From Chloroflexia bacterium (GTDB lineage Bacteria; Chloroflexota; Chloroflexia; Thermomicrobiales; JALYUS01), in NCBI GenBank assembly GCA_025928215.1, contig JAICJW010000281.1, positions 1 through 6,090 of the forward strand: a stretch of DNA of 6,090 bases. The letters run 5' to 3'. The notes beneath the pieces are model-generated. The model was not told where the DNA came from. It made no database searches and saw only the letters and a list, made by a program, of their open reading frames with translations. Made by a program: the position numbers and the translations under genes. Shown here piece after piece: positions 1 through 4,999 of this stretch. Position 1 is the stretch's first letter. The number at the start of each line of letters is the position of its first letter.

Positions 1-43
1 GCAGGACGGTCAATGCCGCGTCATTCGGTTCCGGTGCGGTCAT
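1..43 (-). CDS. Start of an unidentified gene, cut by the left window edge
   Basis: Only the first 14 codons are visible: MTAPEPNDAALTVL, followed by one base (C) of the next codon. The ATG at 43-41 is preceded on the minus strand by a GAGGGGAAG stretch, a purine-rich ribosome binding site lying close to the start. It begins 25 nt after the stop of the 494-69 gene on the same strand, so the two are probably co-transcribed. A polar N-terminus followed by a hydrophobic ALTVL strand would fit many alpha/beta proteins, including the first strand of a response-regulator receiver domain, but that cannot be decided from 14 residues. No function is assigned. Confidence 0.6.
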   Translation of the reverse strand, partial: MTAPEPNDAALTVL

Positions 44-68
44 CTTCCCCTCGCTTTTCCCGGCCATT

Positions 69-494
69 CTACCGCATCCTCAATGCCGATTCCCGCTCGA
101 CAGGAAGCGTACTTCGCGCGGGGGGCATGATGGCGCTTCGTCGCAACGAGGCGGGCGACGAGAGCATCACGCAGTGAATGACCGCCGCCCAATCCACTTG
201 CGCGAACGCCCAACCCAGAAGCGCGTGGAAGCCGCCGATTTCGCGCGAGGCACATTGCGCCGCCCATTGCACGAGCGCCAGCCGCAACGCGCCCAGATGG
301 ATATGTGTGCGAATCATTCGCTCGTTGTGGATCGCCACGTACCCGCGCTGCTCGGGCCGTTGCAGCGCGCGCGCAATGCGGTCGCGGAGGTTCGCGGGGT
401 CGTCTGTCAGCGTCAGCCGTCGCCGCGCGTCGCGCAGGAGGGCGGGATCGCCGGTGAGATAATCCGATATGAGTTGCGTCGGTTGCCGGGCCAT
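69..494 (-). CDS. Hypothetical helical protein, 141 residues
   Basis: I do not recognise this family. The protein starts MARQPTQLISDYLTGDP, continues with an Arg- and Leu-rich region (about 18-50) that should be helical, and has a hydrophobic Ala/Trp-rich part (about 66-110, with LALVQWAAQCA and GWAFAQVDWAAVIH). The tail is Pro/Arg-rich. There is no signal peptide and no clear membrane span, so it is probably cytoplasmic. Third codon positions are GC-rich like the neighbouring genes, which supports real coding. I chose ATG 494 because AGGAG lies 8 nt upstream. An in-frame ATG at 533 (giving MRDPTAQDTGAFA in front) has AAAGGA upstream, but it would sit about 12 nt from the predicted transcript start and inside a hairpin. 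The TAG stop lies 25 nt before the next gene on the same strand. The gene is preceded by one of the three shared promoters. Confidence 0.68.
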   Translation of the reverse strand: MARQPTQLISDYLTGDPALLRDARRRLTLTDDPANLRDRIARALQRPEQRGYVAIHNERMIRTHIHLGALRLALVQWAAQCASREIGGFHALLGWAFAQVDWAAVIHCVMLSSPASLRRSAIMPPARSTLPVERESALRMR

Positions 495-522
495 CGCGAA
501 TGCTCCTGTGTCCTGTGCCGTC

Positions 523-543
523 GGATCGCGCATATCACGATCC
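523..543 (-). promoter_or_regulatory. Predicted 5'-end stem-loop of the 494-69 transcript
   Basis: Bases 523-530 and 536-543 pair on the minus-strand RNA as an 8-bp stem (one G-U pair) around a 5-nt loop. The hairpin begins 9 nt after the -10 hexamer, so it would be almost at the transcript 5' end. It contains the alternative ATG at 533-531, which argues against that start being used. The other two clear promoters are followed by hairpins in the same position. Confidence 0.4.
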
Positions 544-551
544 TTTGCGGC

Positions 552-605
552 AGGATAGCGGTTGCATATGAGAGGAGCCGGGGCCGAAAATGAGAAAACG
601 ATGAG
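552..605 (-). promoter_or_regulatory. Promoter A: 11-bp-phased CTCA repeats plus a TATCCT -10
   Basis: On the minus strand, CTCA occurs at 605-602, 594-591 and 572-569, that is at offsets 0, 11 and 33. The two upstream half sites form the 20-nt block at 605-586, with two TTTTC runs. The -10 hexamer TATCCT lies at 557-552, exactly 28 nt beyond the block. No TTGACA-like -35 is present, which suggests activator dependence. The predicted start is near 545, about 50 nt before the ATG at 494. The same architecture and spacing recur at 1630-1683 and 3529-3582. Offsets of 11 bp are typical of OmpR/PhoB-family response regulators; assigning that family is inference. Confidence 0.66.
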
Positions 606-621
606 AGGCGGTGCGTGTTGA

Positions 622-663
622 CGGTCAAGGGGATCATCCACATGAGGATGATCCCCTTGACCG
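622..663 (-). terminator. Perfect 18-bp inverted repeat, probable terminator of the secreted helical protein gene
   Basis: Bases 622-639 (CGGTCAAGGGGATCATCC) are exactly complementary to 646-663, with a 6-nt loop (ACATGA). The hairpin begins 26 nt after the stop of the 1561-689 gene and lies before promoter A, where a terminator is expected. No T-run follows on either strand, so it is not a textbook intrinsic terminator. It could also act as an mRNA 3'-end stabiliser or as a dyad binding site. Confidence 0.55.
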
Positions 664-688
664 CGGAGCATTGAAGGAAGATGAGCGG

Positions 689-1561
689 TTAGAAATTCGG
701 GGCCGGGACGGGCACGACCTGCGGCCCGGTCGGCGTCACACCGGCGGCGTGCAGAAGTTCGTCGGCGATATGCGCGACGCTCTCGGCTGCCCGGACGGTC
801 TGGCTCGCCTGATCGTACTTCCCGGCGTTGTAGAGGTCATACGCCTGCTTGTACAGCCCCTGCGCCGTCGTGACATAGAAGGAGAGATCACCCGCCGCGC
901 TGCTGTTCGCCTTCACGGTGTTTGTCTCATTGACGATGCCCTGATAGGCCCGTGCCAGTTCGTTGCTCGACCGCGCCTTCTGCTGATCGGCGGTCGGGGG
1001 CGTCGGCGGCGCGGGGCGCGCGGGGCGGTTGGCGGCGGACGGAAGACCCGTCTCGCCGATGCTGGCGACGATCAGATCGTCCGCGCTGTGCAGAGCTTCC
1101 GACGCCGCGCGGGCGTCGCCGCTCGCCTGCGTCAGGTTATTGGCGGTCAGGGCGCTCTGTGCCTGGCCTTGCAGCGCGCTCGCCTTGTCAATCAGGCTGT
1201 TCACCGTTGTCAGGTCCATCTTGCCATTGGCGAAATCGCGATCCGCCTTGGCGCTCGTGATCGCCTGCGTCAGGTTGCTAATCTCCGTCGTGACCGAGGC
1301 GGTGGTCGGCGTCCGCGCTCCACCCTTCCCTGGCCCATCCGGGCCGCCCGGCCCTCGGCCTCGCATGCCGGGCTGACCCGGCATGCCACCGGGGGCTTGC
1401 GGCGCGTTGCCATTCGTGGCGGCCGGTTGGGTCGTCGTTGCAGAGCCGGTCGCCGGACCTGTGGCCGGGGTCGTGGTCGGGGTCTGCGCGAGGGCAACCC
1501 CGCCGGTGACGCCGAGACCGATCACGGTCGCGGCGATGGCGCTTTTGACAGATCGCTTCAT
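689..1561 (-). CDS. Secreted helical protein with two related repeat modules, 290 residues
   Basis: A signal peptide is clear: MKRS, then a hydrophobic core (about 8-23) ending GVALA|Q near residue 25. A Thr/Pro/Ala/Gly-rich low-complexity linker follows (about 26-88, including GMPGQPGMRGRGPGGPDGPGKGG). Two helical modules come next, about 90-168 and 196-274, separated by a Pro-rich hinge (179-190). The modules resemble each other: LTQASGDARAASEALHSADDL aligns with YDQASQTVRAAESVAHIADEL, which points to internal duplication. There are no cysteines and no catalytic motif, so a structural or binding role outside the membrane is more likely than an enzyme. The ATG at 1561 has AAAGGAGA 8 nt upstream. 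The gene has its own copy of the shared promoter and ends at a strong hairpin, so it is probably monocistronic. The family is not recognised. Confidence 0.85.
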   Translation of the reverse strand: MKRSVKSAIAATVIGLGVTGGVALAQTPTTTPATGPATGSATTTQPAATNGNAPQAPGGMPGQPGMRGRGPGGPDGPGKGGARTPTTASVTTEISNLTQAITSAKADRDFANGKMDLTTVNSLIDKASALQGQAQSALTANNLTQASGDARAASEALHSADDLIVASIGETGLPSAANRPARPAPPTPPTADQQKARSSNELARAYQGIVNETNTVKANSSAAGDLSFYVTTAQGLYKQAYDLYNAGKYDQASQTVRAAESVAHIADELLHAAGVTPTGPQVVPVPAPNF

Positions 1562-1603
1562 GGTCGTGCTCTCCTTTGCGGGGTTCGCTCCCGCCGTATC
1601 GTC

Positions 1604-1622
1604 TGCCGGACCATTTCCGGCA
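1604..1622 (-). promoter_or_regulatory. Predicted 5'-end stem-loop of the 1561-689 transcript
   Basis: Bases 1604-1610 (TGCCGGA) and 1616-1622 (TCCGGCA) form a perfect 7-bp stem around a 5-nt loop. The hairpin starts 8 nt after the -10 hexamer at 1635-1630, at or within a base or two of the predicted transcript start. The ribosome binding site lies well downstream and is not occluded. A role in mRNA stability is possible but is inference. Confidence 0.42.
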
Positions 1623-1629
1623 CATCTCC

Positions 1630-1683
1630 ACGATAGGGCGGGCGTCTGAGAGAACGGGGCGGTGAAAATGAGAAGATGGTGAG
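1630..1683 (-). promoter_or_regulatory. Promoter B: 11-bp-phased CTCA repeats plus a TATCGT -10
   Basis: Read on the minus strand, CTCA lies at 1683-1680, 1672-1669 and 1650-1647 (offsets 0, 11, 33). The block at 1683-1664 differs from the copy at 3582-3563 by one base. TATCGT lies at 1635-1630, 28 nt past the block, as in the other two copies. No good -35 is visible. The predicted start is near 1623, about 60 nt before the ATG at 1561. The site falls between the stop of the RnfD-like gene (1715) and this gene. Confidence 0.68.
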
Positions 1684-1714
1684 ACCAGAGCGGCGTATCG
1701 CAGGGTTCCGGCGA

Positions 1715-2677
1715 TCAGCGGCGCAGCGATCCGGCATGCTCCACGATCAAGGCGCGCCGGTCTGTCGCGGCGATCCCTCCCTGCCGGTCGGCCCGTGCCG
1801 GGGGGAGCAGAGGAGGGCGTGTTCCCGCGCCGGGAGTGGGCTTCACGGCACGCGGACGCGCACGCGTGCGGCGCCACGCCTCCCAGCCATTGCCGATCAG
1901 CAACCCGGCTGGCAGGAAGTAAAGCGCGCCGAGCGTCAGGAAGATCGCGGCGCACGCCACCGCCACCATGACGCCGAACAGCACCTGATCGCGGTAGCGT
2001 GCCGGTGAGGTCGGTGGGTCGGTGAGCATGAAGAAGGCGAAAAAGAGCGCCGCGTTGATGTCCGGCGCGCGGAAGATCTCCGCGGCGTGCCCGGCGTCGC
2101 CAATGAGCGCCGCGACGGTGAAGAGCGCGAGGTAGGAACCGAGGAACGCGAGGACCATCGGCAGTTTGTTCACGCGGTCCGCGATGAAGATCCCGGTGGC
2201 GATCAGGATGAGCGTGAACGGCGCGGGCACATTCGATAGCGCGCCCCACCAACTCTGCTGGTTCGCCGCCAAGAGAAAATAGCCGACGACGAGGGCGAGC
2301 GCGGCGGGATTGAAGATATGCCTGCCGCGCGCCCGGAGAAGGTACTTGGAGTTAACCGCGAGCATCGCCGTGGCGGCGACGATGTGGAACGGTTCCGTGG
2401 GCGCGACGATCAGCGCGACGATCAGACCGGAGAGGAGCGCCCCGCTCGGGAAGAACCAGGCGCTTCGGATGATCCGGCCGAGGATGACATCGAGGAGGGC
2501 GGCGGCCAGCGCCGCGCCGACGGCTTCGGCCACGGCGGCATGCAGGCCCTCATGCGTCGCCGCGAGGGCGGCGAGCAGTGGCAGGACAAGGAGCAGCAAT
2601 CCCTTCGGTGTGCGAAAGAACCGCCGTGCCATCTGAAATCCCGGTGCGATGCGCGGCGCGCGCGTGAGTGCGGTCAT
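1715..2677 (-). CDS. RnfD/NqrB-family membrane protein, second gene of the flavin electron-transfer unit
   Basis: This is a polytopic membrane protein of 320 residues with about eight or more hydrophobic segments. It is assigned to the NQR2/RnfD/RnfE family from the diagnostic order PSGALLSGLIVAL (77-89), SKYLLRARGRHIFNPAALAL (110-129) and FFAFFMLTDPPTSPAR (212-227). Family members are core membrane subunits of Rnf and Na+-NQR complexes and pass electrons through flavin. The SGAT motif that carries covalent FMN in classical RnfD and NqrB is absent, while the upstream partner does carry SGAT. The C-terminal 50 residues are Arg/Pro-rich and probably cytoplasmic. Start 2677 has AAAGGA 9 nt upstream; Met16 is an alternative. 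It follows the FMN-binding gene by 39 nt with no terminator between, so the pair is an operon. No other Rnf subunit is in the window. Partner and substrate are unknown. Confidence 0.88.
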   Translation of the reverse strand: MTALTRAPRIAPGFQMARRFFRTPKGLLLLVLPLLAALAATHEGLHAAVAEAVGAALAAALLDVILGRIIRSAWFFPSGALLSGLIVALIVAPTEPFHIVAATAMLAVNSKYLLRARGRHIFNPAALALVVGYFLLAANQQSWWGALSNVPAPFTLILIATGIFIADRVNKLPMVLAFLGSYLALFTVAALIGDAGHAAEIFRAPDINAALFFAFFMLTDPPTSPARYRDQVLFGVMVAVACAAIFLTLGALYFLPAGLLIGNGWEAWRRTRARPRAVKPTPGAGTRPPLLPPARADRQGGIAATDRRALIVEHAGSLRR

Positions 2678-2716
2678 TGACGGTTATCCTTTCATCCCTT
2701 CCATCGTCTCTCACGC

Positions 2717-3430
2717 TCAGGCCTTCGCTTGCCCGAGCGCGTTCTTGATCGCTCCCTGAAACGCTTGGGAGCTATCCGTTGCGCCGGAGACGAAGTCCAC
2801 CGTCGCGCTCTGTCGCGTCACGACCTGCCCCGGTAGGGTGGCTATGTCCGAGCAGGGGTAGCGGGTGCCGCACTGCGTGATATTCGCGGAGACGATCTTC
2901 CCGCCCTGAACTACGACGGACGCCGTGATGCTGCCATGGCGGCTCGTCCCCGTGCCGGTGTAGGTGCCGTCCTTGTAGGCCGCTGTCGTCGCGGCAGTTG
3001 CCGTGGCGGGGGCTTTGGTGGCAGGCAGCGGGGCAGTCGTCGCGGTGGACGGAGCGGTCGTCGGGAGGGATGCGGCGCCGGTCGCGGTCGCGCTCGGCGC
3101 AATCGTCGTCGCACTTGGCGCTATGGCAGTCGCGCCCGGCGCAACGGCACTCGCGGATGGTGTGAGCAACGGCGATTGGTAGGCGGCGGTCGCGATCATC
3201 GTCGCCGGGCTGTCGGCATTCAGATACGCCGCCGCCGATTGCGTGCGGGCGTACCCGAGGCCATAGACCGAGATGATCGCCGCCGAACCGAGCGCGACAA
3301 TGCCGTTCGCCATCTTCTTATTCTTCCCACCGCCGCTCTTCGCTTTCGCCGCACCGGGAACCGGCGCATCCGGCCCCGGTCGCTGCCGCGACGGTGGTGC
3401 AATCGGTCTTCGTTCATCGTTATCTGTCAT
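2717..3430 (-). CDS. Membrane-anchored FMN-binding domain protein (RnfG/NqrC-like domain), 237 residues
   Basis: The order is: a basic cytoplasmic N-terminus (1-40), a single membrane segment (about 41-60, GIVALGSAAIISVYGLGY), a Ser/Thr/Ala/Pro spacer (about 86-150), and an FMN-binding domain (about 152-233). The domain has YKDGTYTGTGTSRHGSI, GGKIVSANI and VDFVSGATDSSQAF. In this family the Thr of SGAT (here Thr218) carries FMN through a phosphoester bond made by an ApbE-type transferase. A Cys pair (187 and 193, QCGTRYPCS) precedes the motif. The domain should face outward and shuttle electrons, most likely with the RnfD-like protein encoded 39 nt downstream. I place the start at 3430, where AAGGAAGG lies immediately upstream; an ATG at 3445 has no good ribosome binding site. 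No apbE gene is visible. Expression is probably driven by the shared promoter at 3529-3582. Confidence 0.9.
   Translation of the reverse strand: MTDNDERRPIAPPSRQRPGPDAPVPGAAKAKSGGGKNKKMANGIVALGSAAIISVYGLGYARTQSAAAYLNADSPATMIATAAYQSPLLTPSASAVAPGATAIAPSATTIAPSATATGAASLPTTAPSTATTAPLPATKAPATATAATTAAYKDGTYTGTGTSRHGSITASVVVQGGKIVSANITQCGTRYPCSDIATLPGQVVTRQSATVDFVSGATDSSQAFQGAIKNALGQAKA
3086..3148 (-). repeat. Three tandem 21-bp units encoding AVAPGAT, AIAPSAT and TIAPSAT
   Basis: Residues 95-115 of the FMN-binding protein are three consecutive heptapeptides of pattern (A/T)(V/I)AP(G/S)AT. They lie in the Pro/Ala/Thr spacer between membrane segment and flavin domain. The DNA units have diverged at several positions, mostly synonymous third positions. 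This is likely a flexible wall-spanning linker grown by unit duplication. Confidence 0.7.
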
Positions 3431-3505
3431 CTGACCTTCCTTCATGAAATGATGCGCCTGCCTGTGGCTCTCGGGGGTGAGTGGCTCCGTCTGGTTTTCC
3501 GTTCA

Positions 3506-3519
3506 CCGGGCGACCCCGG
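3506..3519 (-). promoter_or_regulatory. Predicted 5'-end stem-loop of the FMN/RnfD operon transcript
   Basis: On the minus strand CCGGG, GTCG, CCCGG forms a 5-bp GC stem with a tetraloop, extendable by one G-U pair. It begins 10 nt after the -10 hexamer at 3534-3529. It is the weakest of the three hairpins in this position. I see no conserved FMN riboswitch core in the roughly 75-nt leader. Confidence 0.33.
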
Positions 3520-3528
3520 CATAGCATC

Positions 3529-3582
3529 ACGATACGGTGCGCACCTTAGAGGAGAGGTGGGTGAAAATGAGAAAATGGTGAG
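3529..3582 (-). promoter_or_regulatory. Promoter C: 11-bp-phased CTCA repeats plus a TATCGT -10
   Basis: Minus-strand half sites lie at 3582-3579 (CTCA), 3571-3568 (CTCA) and 3549-3546 (CTAA), at offsets 0, 11 and 33. TATCGT is at 3534-3529, separated from the 20-nt block (3582-3563) by 28 nt, as in copies A and B. The -35 position has no TTGACA-like sequence. The predicted start is near 3522, giving a leader of about 90 nt to the ATG at 3430. It serves the FMN-binding/RnfD-like pair and lies between the htrA terminator hairpin and that operon. Confidence 0.66.
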
Positions 3583-3609
3583 CGGCGTGCGGGCCGGCAA
3601 ATGCGGAGA

Positions 3610-3635
3610 GTGGCCCGGCAGCAATGCCGGGCCAC
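3610..3635 (-). terminator. Perfect 11-bp GC-rich hairpin after htrA
   Basis: GTGGCCCGGCA at 3610-3620 pairs exactly with 3625-3635 around a 4-nt loop. It starts 24 nt after the TAA of htrA and precedes promoter C, so it is well placed to end the htrA transcript. A T-run is lacking, so Rho-independent termination is not certain. Confidence 0.58.
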
Positions 3636-3659
3636 CGGGAGGAGGGAAGAGGTACGCAA

Positions 3660-4799
3660 TTACGGCGTAGTGCTCGTGTTGCTGCTCGTTGGGTACTCCG
3701 CGAGGGTCGCGGTGAGCGTCTGCGTCTGGCCGTTCCGATCCACGGTGAGCGTCACCGTGTCGCCCGGCTTGAGCGTCACGAGGATACTGCCAAGCGTCGT
3801 GCTGCCATTGAGGGTCGTGCCGTTGACGGCGGTGATGACGTCACCCGCCTGCAAGCCCGCCTTCTCCGCTGGGGTACCCGCTTCGACCTTGCTGATCGCC
3901 GCGCCCTTCGCTGCGTTGAGCGAGTCAACCTGCACGCCGAGGAACGCCTTTGTGCTGACGACCGCGCCGTTGCCCTTGCTCATCAGCGTCTGGGCCGCCT
4001 GCTTCGCGGTATTGATCGGAATGGCGAAGTTCAGTCCCTGATCGCCCTGCGACGCCAGGCCGAGGGTATTGAGGCCGATCACCTGCCCCTGCGCGTTGAC
4101 GAGCGGCCCGCCGCTGTTCCCGGGGTTAATCGCCGCGTCCGTCTGGATCAGGCCGGAATAGGTGTCAATCTGCCGGTCAACGCCGGAGACGACGCCCGCT
4201 GTAACGGTGTTCGCGAGGGTCTCAGGGCTGCCAATCGCGACGACGGGCTGACCGAGCCGGACGGTGTTGGAGTCGCCGAGGGTAGCAACTGCCGGCGCTT
4301 TGCTGGGGTCAATCTTCACGACCGCAATATCCTGCGACGGATCGCGACCGACCAGCGTCGCGCTGATTTCGGTGCCGTCGGCGAGTTTGACGCTCAGGGA
4401 GGAGGCGCCGTCCACGACGTGGTTATTGGTGAGGATGTCACCCTGATTGTCGAAGATTACCCCGCTACCGAGGCCGGTCGGCACCGGCGCGGCGCTGCTG
4501 TTGCCGGAACCGGACGCGTTCCCGCCCGGATTCGCTGCGCCACCACCCGGAAAGCCGGGGAGGAGGCCGCGTGCGGTGCGGCGCACGGGCGCGGCGGCCT
4601 GATTATTGATCACCGTGACGACCGCCGGATCCACCTGCGCCGCGATCTGTTCGGTATTCATCGCGGCACCTGATGGCGTCGCGGGCGCCGCGGCGGCGGA
4701 TGGCCCATGGCCGACCGAAATGTTGACCGTATGGGTGAGCGTGAGGGTAAGGATGAGGGCGAGAACGACCATCCATCCAAATAATCGTTTGATTTGCAT
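3660..4799 (-). CDS. htrA: HtrA/DegP-type serine protease with one PDZ domain, membrane-anchored, 379 residues
   Basis: HtrA proteases degrade or refold damaged proteins outside the cytoplasmic membrane. The N-terminus has one hydrophobic segment (about 7-23), probably a signal anchor. A Gly/Asn/Ala-rich linker (about 76-104) leads to the trypsin-like domain (about 105-275). The catalytic triad is intact: His127 in NNHVVD, Asp157 in SQDIAVVKID and Ser229 in NPGNSGGP. One PDZ domain follows (about 285-367: AFLGVQVDSL, AGTPAEKAGLQAGDVITAVNG). The short tail is Ser/Thr-rich. Length and domain order are typical of single-PDZ bacterial HtrA. I chose ATG 4799 (MQIKRLFGWM), which has AAGGAG 10 nt upstream and puts the hydrophobic segment at the N-terminus; the frame stays open to 4955 but that extension has no support. 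It is probably monocistronic, ending at the 3610-3635 hairpin. The upstream region holds a weak version of the shared promoter. Confidence 0.96.
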   Translation of the reverse strand: MQIKRLFGWMVVLALILTLTLTHTVNISVGHGPSAAAAPATPSGAAMNTEQIAAQVDPAVVTVINNQAAAPVRRTARGLLPGFPGGGAANPGGNASGSGNSSAAPVPTGLGSGVIFDNQGDILTNNHVVDGASSLSVKLADGTEISATLVGRDPSQDIAVVKIDPSKAPAVATLGDSNTVRLGQPVVAIGSPETLANTVTAGVVSGVDRQIDTYSGLIQTDAAINPGNSGGPLVNAQGQVIGLNTLGLASQGDQGLNFAIPINTAKQAAQTLMSKGNGAVVSTKAFLGVQVDSLNAAKGAAISKVEAGTPAEKAGLQAGDVITAVNGTTLNGSTTLGSILVTLKPGDTVTLTVDRNGQTQTLTATLAEYPTSSNTSTTP

Positions 4800-4868
4800 C
4801 GTGTTGGCACTCCTTCTTATGCTTCTGACGGCGTAGATGCACCGCTCTTGAAATGAGTATGGTTCATA

Positions 4869-4909
4869 AAGATAAGCGCGGACTGAGGAGTTGCTGAAAC
4901 CGCGATGAG
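4869..4909 (-). promoter_or_regulatory. Candidate htrA promoter, degenerate version of promoters A-C
   Basis: Minus-strand half sites CTCA (4909-4906), TTCA (4898-4895) and CTCA (4887-4884) sit at exact 11-bp steps. The -10-like TATCTT at 4874-4869 follows. The gap from the last half site to the -10 is 2 nt shorter than in A-C, and the TTTTC runs are missing. The predicted start near 4862 would give a leader of about 60 nt. It may be a weaker site for the same regulator or coincidence. The remainder of 4800-4999 shows no coding or RNA feature. Confidence 0.38.
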
Positions 4910-4967
4910 TGAATTCAGGGTGCAGCATGTGGGCGTCATCGCCGAATTTCCGCATGTCGGGCGCGCG

Positions 4968-4976
4968 TGCTATCGT
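4968..4976 (+). promoter_or_regulatory. Candidate extended -10 for the cupin gene
   Basis: TGC directly precedes TATCGT (4971-4976), giving an extended -10 of form TGnTATCGT 23 nt before the ATG at 5000. The hexamer is the same as in the minus-strand promoters. No -35 and no CTCA repeats are seen. The leader would be about 17 nt, just enough to hold the GGAGGAGGGAGAG ribosome binding site. Confidence 0.4.
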
Positions 4977-4999
4977 ACGGCGGACGGGAGGAGGGAGAG

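Noticed and set aside
495..671. N-terminal extension of the 141-residue protein up to 671
   Set aside because: It would read through the 18-bp palindrome and promoter A. The extra residues simply translate the inverted repeat.
611..1636. Long plus-strand reading frame of 341 codons opposite the secreted helical protein
   Set aside because: It is antisense to a gene with a signal peptide, ribosome binding site and promoter. Its product is Arg/Gly-rich with no domain, typical of a GC-rich shadow frame.
1278..2252. Minus-strand frame of 324 codons overlapping the RnfD-like gene and the secreted protein gene
   Set aside because: It runs across the intergenic promoter and overlaps two well-supported genes in another frame. 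Composition is Arg/His/Pro-rich with no motif.
3431..3522. FMN riboswitch in the leader of the FMN/RnfD operon
   Set aside because: The roughly 90-nt leader is too short for a typical FMN aptamer and I see none of its conserved core.
3624..4673. Plus-strand frame of 349 codons opposite htrA
   Set aside because: htrA has an intact catalytic triad and PDZ domain on the minus strand. The plus-strand product is Arg-rich and unrecognisable.
4925..4957. GCATGT repeated at 4925-4930 and 4952-4957 upstream of the cupin gene
   Set aside because: Six-base matches 27 nt apart in GC-rich DNA are easily coincidental, and the spacing matches no known operator geometry.
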